Assembly (NCBI GenBank): GCA_950059165.1
Contig: CATLUC010000047.1
Coordinates: 1-11,222, forward strand
Length of the DNA: 11,222 nt
Source: an uncultured Clostridium sp.
GTDB lineage: Bacteria > Bacillota > Clostridia > TANB77 > CAG-508
Reading direction: 5' to 3'
Below the pieces are notes generated by a model, which saw nothing but the letters and a program-made list of their open reading frames with translations, was not told the DNA's origin and ran no database searches. Each line of letters begins with the position of its first letter. Within the stretch, counting starts at the first letter, position 1. Both the position numbers and the translations under genes were made by a program. This document shows, one piece after another, positions 6,748 through 11,222 of this stretch.

Positions 6748-7526
6748 TTATTTCTGTATTTGTGTTCCATTACTATTTATTGTATAATTCTCATTATAAA
6801 TAAGGTCAGATACTGTTACAACATTTAAACCTTTTTGTTTAATATTTTTTAACAACATATCTAAACTATCTGCTGTATGTTTTGTACCATTATGGCTTAA
6901 AATAATATCACCTTCCTTGATTTTATCATTTAATCTTTTCCACATTTCTTCACCGAGTAAGACCGTGTATAATCTAAAGTGTCTAAACTCCATTGAATAC
7001 AATAATATCCTTTATCTGTAGCTGCTTTTACTACTGTATCATTATACTCGCCATATGGTGGTCTATAAATTTTTGTTCTTTTTCCTGTTACTTTTTCAAT
7101 TTTATTATTACTTTCTTCAATTTCTTGTATATTTTTTTCATAACTCAAATTATTTACATGTGGATGTGTATTGCTATGGCTTGCTATTTCATGTCCTGCT
7201 CCATGTATCTTTTTTACTGCATCTGGAAACTTTTCTATCCAATCGCCTACCATAAAAAATGTTATTTTCACTTGGTTTTCCTCTAATGTTTTTAAAATAC
7301 TGTCAATATCATCTGCATTCCATGCACAATTCATGGTAAATGCAACATTTTTTTCGTTAGTTTGAACATTGTAAATAGGTAATAATTTTTGCGTGCTTGC
7401 AGCTGTTGGCACAGTATTGTTACTATTTGTAGTTTTTAGGTCACTTGCTACAAAAAAAAGCAATACTACTGCAACAGCAGATACTAAGTATGTATATATT
7501 TTTTGTTTGTTTAATACGAAAAACAT
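6748..7526 (-). pseudogene. polysaccharide deacetylase (NodB-type), frameshifted
   Basis: NodB-family enzymes remove N-acetyl groups from peptidoglycan or related polymers outside the membrane. ATG 7524-7526 follows a strong AAGGAGGAGG. Residues 10-28 form a membrane anchor. The domain then shows VAFTMNCAWNADD (61-73, motif 1), the metal-binding box SHSNTH (His117, His121), RPPYGEY (155-161) and WSLDTLDY (179-186). After about residue 187 the frame is lost and ends at 6930. The next frame, from about 6960 to 6748, carries the missing part: LGEEMWKRLNDKIKEGDIILSHNG, with the final catalytic His motif, and a normal C-terminus. One missing base near 6955-6965 explains this. Motif 1 has Asn-Cys instead of the usual Asp-Asp. 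It is real inactivation or a sequencing error. It lies beside the IS256 insertion. Confidence 0.85.
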
Positions 7527-7765
7527 AAAAAAATCCTCCTCCTTAAGTTAAAGCTACTTTAATTGTATGCTTTTCCTTGGAGGAAAATTCTGAATTATTC
7601 TAAATTTATCAATTTCTATTTCTCTTGTTTTTCTTTATTTTTTTCTCTATATATAAAATAAATACACGTTTTTTAAGATATTTTACACATTTTTTAAAAA
7701 AAGTTCTAGTACATACATACTAAAACTTTTTTATATATTAGTCTAATTCTACTAAGTCAATCAAT
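7527..7765. other. deacetylase upstream region, no gene seen
   Basis: This leader region is T-rich on the plus strand and has no credible small gene. Next to the strong deacetylase binding site (AAGGAGGAGG, 7533-7544) is a small hairpin with TTAAAG/CTTTAA arms (7548-7562). Further out, minus-strand TTTTCCTCC (about 7581-7590) could pair with the binding site. A weak minus-strand promoter (TTGACT 7755-7760, 17 nt, TATATA 7732-7737) abuts the IS256 left end but overlaps the terminator-like hairpin, so I do not trust it. Confidence 0.4.
7697..7732 (-). terminator. terminator-like hairpin, probably of the DUF4190 gene before insertion
   Basis: 7697-7711 and 7718-7732 form a 15-bp stem with a 6-nt loop. 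The single mismatch (C/A on the plus strand) becomes a U-G pair in minus-strand RNA, so the structure favours leftward transcription. A6 and T6 flank the stem. Without the IS256 element it would lie about 45 nt after the stop of the minus-strand DUF4190 gene at 10726, a normal terminator position. Confidence 0.6.
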
Positions 7766-7789
7766 GATAGTGTAAAATAAAGTGTGTAA
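7766..7789. repeat. IS256-family left terminal inverted repeat
   Basis: This 24-bp end matches the reverse complement of 10692-10715 at 19 of 24 positions, with a perfect inner block TAAAGTGTGTAA. It begins with GA, as many IS256-family ends do. The outermost bases are set by that similarity, because no target duplication fixes the border. Confidence 0.75.
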
Positions 7790-7813
7790 GTTAAAGGTAC
7801 CAAACTTATGCAA

Positions 7814-7843
7814 TTTACTTTTATATGCAAAAAAATATATAAT
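7814..7843 (+). promoter_or_regulatory. candidate promoter of the IS256 transposase
   Basis: TTTACT (7814-7819, four of six consensus bases) is followed after 18 nt by a perfect TATAAT (7838-7843). It lies just inside the left terminal repeat and about 20 nt before the transposase start. In such an AT-rich stretch a chance match is possible. Confidence 0.4.
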
Positions 7844-7863
7844 AATGAAAATGGAGGAATAAA

Positions 7864-9108
7864 ATGGGAAAGAAAATAAAAAGAGATCCAAAAAGTGTAG
7901 CACTAGCGCAAGCAATATTAGAACAATATCAACCAGAAACAAAGGAAGATGTACAAGATGCTATGAAAGATATTTTTGGACCAATATTTGAAGCAATGCC
8001 ACAAGGAGAAATGAGTGCTCATTTAGGTTATGAAAGTAATAATCATGAGTATAAAGCAACCCAAAATCGCAGAAACGGATACAATAACAAAACACTAAAA
8101 ACAACATATGGAGAAATACCAATAAACACACCAAGAGATAGAGATGGAACATTTGACCCAGTGGCAATACCTAAAAGAACAAAAGATGTATCAGGAATCG
8201 AAGATAAAGTATTATCAATGTATGCAAAAGGAATGAGTCAAAGGGATATAGCCTCAACAATAGAAGATATATATGGATTTAATATATCAGCAGAAACAGT
8301 ATCAGAAATAACAGATAAAGTAATAGAAGAAGTTGAAGAATGGCAAAATAGACCGTTAAAGAAATTCTATGCATTTTTGTTTGTAGATTGTATGTATGTA
8401 TCAATTAAAAAGGAATATGAAACAAAAGAATATGCAGTATATACAATATTAGGATATGATGCAAATGGAATGAAAGATATTCTAGGAATATGGCTAAATG
8501 AAACAGAAAGTAAACACAACTGGATGCAAATCTTTGATGAGCTAAAAACAAGAGGAGTTGAAGATATTCTTTTCATATCAATGGATGGAGTATCAGGATT
8601 GGAAGAAGGAGCAAAATCAATATTTAAGAATGTAGTAGTACAAAGGTGTATAGTACATTTAATAAGAAACTCTATAAAATATGTACCTACAAAGAGTTAT
8701 AGAGCATATACAGCTCAATTAAAGAAAATATATGGAGCACCAAGTTTAAAAACAGCAGAAGCAGAATTTGAGAAATTTAAACAAGCTTGGGTGGAATATC
8801 TAGGAGCAATAGATGTGTGGACAAGGAATTGGAAACATATTGAGCAGTTATTTAATTATGGAAGTGCAGTACGAAAAGTAATGTATACAACAAATGCGAT
8901 AGAAAGTATTAATTCAAGCTTTCGTAAGGTGACTAAGAGAGGTTCATTTCCAAATGAAAATGCTTTATTTAAACTTCTTTATCTACGTGTTACAGAACTT
9001 TACAAGAAATGGAAAAACAGACCTATCTCAAATTGGGCAATGGTGCGAAATCAAATAGCTATGAACTCTGAAATGCAAGCAAGAATTACCAAATACGAAA
9101 ATATATAA
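7864..9108 (+). CDS. IS256-family (mutator-type) DDE transposase
   Basis: This 414-residue enzyme cuts and joins the ends of its own element, probably by the copy-out circle route known for IS256. The DDE triad is visible: Asp175 in LFVDCMYVS, Asp241 in FISMDGVSG and Glu347 in TTNAIESINSSFRK. RCIVHLIRNS (261-270), with the family's C-x2-H pattern, lies in the insertion domain between the second Asp and the Glu. The N-terminal part (about 1-165) has the DNA-binding region, including MSQRDIASTIEDIYGFNISAETVSEITD (124-151), a helix-turn-helix-like segment. ATG 7864 follows GGAGG with 6 nt spacing. No stop or frameshift is present, and length is normal, so this protein is probably active if expressed. 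The closely related host lineage cannot be named from sequence alone. Confidence 0.96.
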   Translation: MGKKIKRDPKSVALAQAILEQYQPETKEDVQDAMKDIFGPIFEAMPQGEMSAHLGYESNNHEYKATQNRRNGYNNKTLKTTYGEIPINTPRDRDGTFDPVAIPKRTKDVSGIEDKVLSMYAKGMSQRDIASTIEDIYGFNISAETVSEITDKVIEEVEEWQNRPLKKFYAFLFVDCMYVSIKKEYETKEYAVYTILGYDANGMKDILGIWLNETESKHNWMQIFDELKTRGVEDILFISMDGVSGLEEGAKSIFKNVVVQRCIVHLIRNSIKYVPTKSYRAYTAQLKKIYGAPSLKTAEAEFEKFKQAWVEYLGAIDVWTRNWKHIEQLFNYGSAVRKVMYTTNAIESINSSFRKVTKRGSFPNENALFKLLYLRVTELYKKWKNRPISNWAMVRNQIAMNSEMQARITKYENI

Positions 9109-9237
9109 GAATAGAGATTTTGGTAAGGTTTATTAATTATAATCTCATTTTAAAATTATGTAAATCATACAAATGAAAGCAAAATCGATGGCTTGTTTGA
9201 AGTGAACCCAAAAAATTGGACATTTTTTGATTAGGTA

Positions 9238-10084
9238 CTAGGCAGCTTGGGAATGAACTCTGTATTGTACAGGGCTCATTCCTTTTAATTTGCCCTTTAT
9301 CCTTTTATTATTATAATAATCTATATATTCCAATTATATTCCTTTCTAACTCTTCTATTGTTTGATATTCTTTCATATAAAATAATTCTGATTTTAATAA
9401 ACCAAAGAAATTTTCTGCTAATGAATTATCTAAACAATTTCCTTTTCTTGACATACTTTGTCTGATCCCTTTATCTTTCAATAATGCTTAATATTGCTTC
9501 ATTTGATACTTCCATCCTTGGTCTGAATGTAAAATTAGATTAGTATGATTTGGTATTTTATTAAATGCTTTTTCTAGCATATCTACTACTTGAGCAAATA
9601 CTGGATGTCTTGATAAATTAAAGCTAACTACTTCACCATTAAATAAATCTACTATTGGTGATAAATATAGTTTCTCATTATGTACTTTAAATACTGTTAC
9701 ATCTGTAACCCATTTTTGATTTGGTTCTTCTGCTTCAAATTCTCGATTTAATAAATTATCACAGATTTTTCCTACTTCACCCTTGTATGATTTATATTTT
9801 TGTACTCTTACAAAACATTGTAATCCTAATTCTTTCATAAGTTTTCTTACTGTTTTATGATTGATACAAAAACCTCTATTGTGAAGTTCTAAGGTTATTC
9901 TTCTATATCCATATCTTCCTTTATTTTCATGGTAAATAGCTGTTATTTCTTCTTTTATTTCTTTATATTTATCTAGTTCTTTTATTTTATTTAATTGATA
10001 GTAAAATGTACTTCTTGTTACTTCTGCATACTTTAACAAAGCCTCTAATTTAAATTCATGCCTTAATTCATCTATTACAATTAC
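9238..10084 (-). pseudogene. IS3-family orfB transposase, nonsense and frameshift
   Basis: OrfB supplies the catalytic integrase domain of the OrfAB transposase. Read in the frame -1 to orfA, it begins VIVIDELRHEFKLEALLKYAEVTRSTFYY (HTH_21-like), then KGRYGYRRITLEL, and the core NQKWVTDVTVF (first Asp) and LILHSDQGWKYQMKQY (second Asp). A TAA at 9488-9490 replaces a codon, probably CAA for Gln. The same frame continues as ALLKDKGIRQSMSRKGN, LDNSLAENFFGLLKSE (catalytic Glu) to EELERNII. One extra base near 9330-9331 then shifts the frame, after which EYIDYYNNKRIKGKLKGMSPVQYRVHSQAA leads to TAG at 9238-9240. The longest surviving piece (TTG 10039 to 9488) lacks the catalytic Glu and should be inactive. 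Confidence 0.9.
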
Positions 10085-10593
10085 TTTTTCGATTGTTTTG
10101 GCTTTGTTCTTTCCTGAACTAAGTCTTGCAATTTTTTTAAGTATGCATTTTCCATTCTAAGTCTTTGAACTTCTTCTATTAAATCTTCTTCTTTCTCTTT
10201 AGATAATTTCTTTTTTCTTGGTTTAGAACTCATATTTTTATTTCTACCACGACGCTCTTTATATAGACCTTGTGGTCCTTCCTCATAATATATACGTTCC
10301 CATTTTAAAACAACACTATGTGTTCCTAAATTAAAATGAATTGCTGTCTCTGTTGCTGATAAATGGTTTGTATGCATATATTCTATCACATTTTGTTTAA
10401 ATTCTCCATCATAAGATATTTTTTGATTTCTAAATAGACCTTCACATCCTCTTTCTTTATATTTTCTAACCCATTCTAAAACTGTTGTACTGCTTGGTAT
10501 ATTAAAGTATTTTGATGCATCTTCATAGCCATGATGTTGTTCTATACAATACTGAACAACTTTTAATTTAAACTCTTTTGAATATTTTGACAT
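10081..10593 (-). CDS. IS3-family orfA, helix-turn-helix protein
   Basis: OrfA recognises the element's ends and is normally fused to OrfB by frameshifting. The 170-residue protein has two helix-turn-helix regions (about 8-50, EDASKYFNIPSSTTVLEWVRKYKERG, and 61-105, SATETAIHFNLGTHSVVLKWERIYYEEG), a basic stretch (113-130) and a leucine-zipper-like helix (about 131-160) for multimer formation. The two-domain form is typical of the IS150 group. ATG 10591-10593 follows AAGGAGGG with 9 nt spacing. No damage is seen. Because orfB is broken, OrfA alone could at most bind or inhibit related copies; that is inference. Confidence 0.93.
   Translation of the reverse strand: MSKYSKEFKLKVVQYCIEQHHGYEDASKYFNIPSSTTVLEWVRKYKERGCEGLFRNQKISYDGEFKQNVIEYMHTNHLSATETAIHFNLGTHSVVLKWERIYYEEGPQGLYKERRGRNKNMSSKPRKKKLSKEKEEDLIEEVQRLRMENAYLKKLQDLVQERTKPKQSKK
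10084..10090 (-). promoter_or_regulatory. candidate -1 frameshift site of orfA/orfB
   Basis: The last orfA codons read TCG AAA AAG TAA. A one-base backward slip on GAAAAAG gives GTA ATT GTA, which opens directly into the orfB frame. The stop immediately after the slip site fits programmed frameshifting. The heptamer is weaker than the classic AAAAAAG because only five A are present. I did not find a clear stimulatory hairpin downstream. Confidence 0.5.
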
Positions 10594-10691
10594 AAAAATG
10601 AACCCTCCTTATTAGACTATTTTTTGTCTAATAATTTGGGTTCACTTCAGTTTAGTCATCGATTTCATAAAAATTAAATTTTCAAAAAAAA

Positions 10692-10715
10692 TTACACACT
10701 TTACTTGACAAAGTC
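10692..10715. repeat. IS256-family right terminal inverted repeat
   Basis: This is the inverted partner of 7766-7789 (19 of 24 positions) and includes the perfect block TTACACACTTTA. It ends 10 bp before the stop codon of the minus-strand DUF4190 gene, so that gene's coding sequence appears undamaged. Confidence 0.75.
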
Positions 10716-10725
10716 GCTATATTTA

Positions 10726-11178
10726 TTAATCATATAAATTATAACTATGATGATAATTTCTTCTATAATAGCTACTATCATAATCATCAAATATATCTGA
10801 AAGTCCTACTGCCATTCCAAATATAAATAAAAATATTACAATTAAAACAGAAACAAATAAACCTATTGAGCCTGTAATTAGTCCTGCAATTGCCATTCCC
10901 CTAGTTTTTGTTTTAATTCCTAATACACCAAATATAATTGCTAATATTCCACATGGTATTGATAAGTACCATATACAGAAAAACACTAAACATATAATTC
11001 CTAATACCATAGAAGCAATACAAAATCCTTTTCTTTCTTTTTTAGGTTCTGTTTGTGTATTTACTTGTGCATTTGTTTGTGTATTTGCTGATACGTTTGT
11101 TGATGTATTTTCCGTTGTGTTTCCTGTTGTATTTATAACTTCTTGTTGTGTTTTATCAATATTTTTATCTTCTTCCAT
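10726..11178 (-). CDS. DUF4190-type two-helix membrane protein
   Basis: The 150-residue protein has a Thr/Asn/Gln-rich disordered N-terminus (about 10-45, with repeated NTQTNAQVNTQTEP-like stretches) and then the DUF4190 pattern: KGFCIASMVLGIICLVFFC and GILAIIFGVLGIKTKTRGMAIAGLITGSIGLFVSVLIVIFLFIF, hydrophobic helices at about 52-88 and 96-123 joined by a short basic turn. The tail (124-150) is Asp/Tyr/His-rich. The molecular function of this family is not known to me. ATG 11176-11178 follows GGGGAG with about 6 nt spacing. The gene is probably monocistronic: it has its own -10 box, and the hairpin at 7697-7732 was likely its terminator before the IS256 insertion. Confidence 0.8.
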   Translation of the reverse strand: MEEDKNIDKTQQEVINTTGNTTENTSTNVSANTQTNAQVNTQTEPKKERKGFCIASMVLGIICLVFFCIWYLSIPCGILAIIFGVLGIKTKTRGMAIAGLITGSIGLFVSVLIVIFLFIFGMAVGLSDIFDDYDSSYYRRNYHHSYNLYD

Positions 11179-11204
11179 ATGTATCTCCCCTTTCTTATAC
11201 TACT

Positions 11205-11210
11205 ATTATA
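11205..11210 (-). promoter_or_regulatory. -10 box of the DUF4190 gene promoter
   Basis: A perfect minus-strand TATAAT lies about 26 nt upstream of the start codon. The -35 box would fall beyond position 11222, outside the window, so only half of the promoter can be judged. Confidence 0.5.
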
Positions 11211-11222
11211 CTATCTTTTGTT

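Larger units (their letters stand above)
9198..10649 (-). mobile_element. IS3-family (IS150-like) insertion sequence, decayed
   Basis: The 1452-bp element starts TG and ends CA. It has 25-bp terminal repeats (9198-9222 and 10625-10649, 22 of 25 matching, first 15 identical, beginning TGAAGTGAACCC) and a 3-bp GTT target duplication (9195-9197 and 10650-10652). It carries orfA with two helix-turn-helix domains and an orfB with a DDE integrase core, in the usual -1 arrangement, read leftward. orfB contains a stop and a frameshift, so the element probably cannot move by itself. It is inserted in the IS256 element and is therefore the younger arrival. Confidence 0.93.
9182..10665. repeat. hairpin arms split by the IS3 insertion
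   Basis: Arm 9182-9192 (AAATCGATGGC) pairs with arm 10655-10665 (GTCATCGATTT): 11 bp with one G-T pair. In the uninterrupted IS256 element they would be separated by only TTGTTTA. The hairpin then lies about 70 nt after the transposase stop and could end its transcript, although the following T run is only three bases. Confidence 0.7.
7766..10715 (+). mobile_element. IS256-family insertion sequence, interrupted by an IS3-family element
   Basis: The element runs between the terminal repeats at 7766-7789 and 10692-10715. Without the inserted IS3 copy and its extra 3-bp duplication it would be about 1495 bp, normal for the family. It encodes one intact transposase on the plus strand, opposite to all host genes. 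The IS3 element sits about 90 nt after the transposase stop, so both IS256 ends and the gene survive. I found no convincing 8-9-bp target duplication. It lies between the DUF4190 gene and the deacetylase remnant. Confidence 0.85.

Noticed and set aside
7732..7760. Minus-strand promoter TTGACT-17-TATATA beside the IS256 left end
   Set aside because: The -10 box is poor and transcription would start inside the terminator-like hairpin, so a functional promoter is unlikely.
7766..10715. A composite transposon carrying cargo genes
   Set aside because: The two elements are of different families and one lies inside the other. No passenger gene is present between their ends, so this is simple nesting.
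7755..10724. AAGTC on both sides of the IS256 element as a target duplication
   Set aside because: Only five bases match, the right-hand copy falls within the terminal repeat as defined, and the family makes 8-9-bp duplications. No consistent 8-9-bp direct repeat flanks the ends.
11040..11130. Tandem repeat or CRISPR-like array in the DUF4190 gene start
   Set aside because: The periodic look comes from repeated Asn/Thr/Gln codons of a low-complexity segment; no constant repeat and spacer lengths are present.

Overview
The window looks like chromosome of an AT-rich, low-GC Bacillota bacterium, most likely an uncultured clostridial lineage. The evidence is strong AGGAGG-type ribosome binding sites, frequent TTG/GTG starts, a Bacillota-like lspA-rluD neighbourhood and IS256- and IS3-family elements typical of this group. 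Tryptophan is encoded by TGG and TGA acts as a stop, so the standard bacterial code applies. No rRNA, tRNA or CRISPR array was found.

All host genes are on the minus strand, so transcription runs from right to left. Reading that way: a DUF4190-type two-helix membrane protein (10726-11178); a large mobile insertion (7766-10715); a frameshifted NodB-type polysaccharide deacetylase (6748-7526); an unrecognised 169-residue protein (6017-6526); a two-OB-fold single-stranded-DNA-binding protein with its own promoter and terminator (5093-5977); a GT-C-like multi-spanning membrane protein (3364-5028); lspA (2751-3254), preceded by a nested inverted repeat; an RluD-type pseudouridine synthase (1813-2745) translationally coupled to lspA; a zinc-dependent phospholipase C-like protein with a 20-A homopolymer inside the gene (1071-1748); and an RluB-type pseudouridine synthase whose last residues are frameshifted (284-1003, original end probably 268). 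The host genes cover envelope and lipoprotein maturation, rRNA modification and DNA maintenance. They read as ordinary chromosome, not a dedicated island.

The mobile region is a nest. An IS256-family element (24-bp imperfect terminal repeats at 7766-7789 and 10692-10715, intact 414-residue DDE transposase) has been entered by an IS3/IS150-type element (9198-10649, 25-bp terminal repeats, 3-bp GTT target duplication). Removing the IS3 element restores an 11-bp hairpin downstream of the IS256 transposase gene; the IS3 element landed in its 7-nt loop. The IS3 orfB carries a nonsense codon and a frameshift, so it is probably dead. The IS256 insertion also seems to have moved the DUF4190 gene about 3 kb from its likely terminator (7697-7732).

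I see no convincing new defence or metabolic system. The items most worth a second look are the strand-specific nested leader of lspA, the hairpin-loop insertion, the in-gene poly-A tract, the deacetylase with an altered first motif, the SSB-like protein lacking the usual acidic tip, and the cluster of single-base frameshifts, which may be real decay or sequence error.
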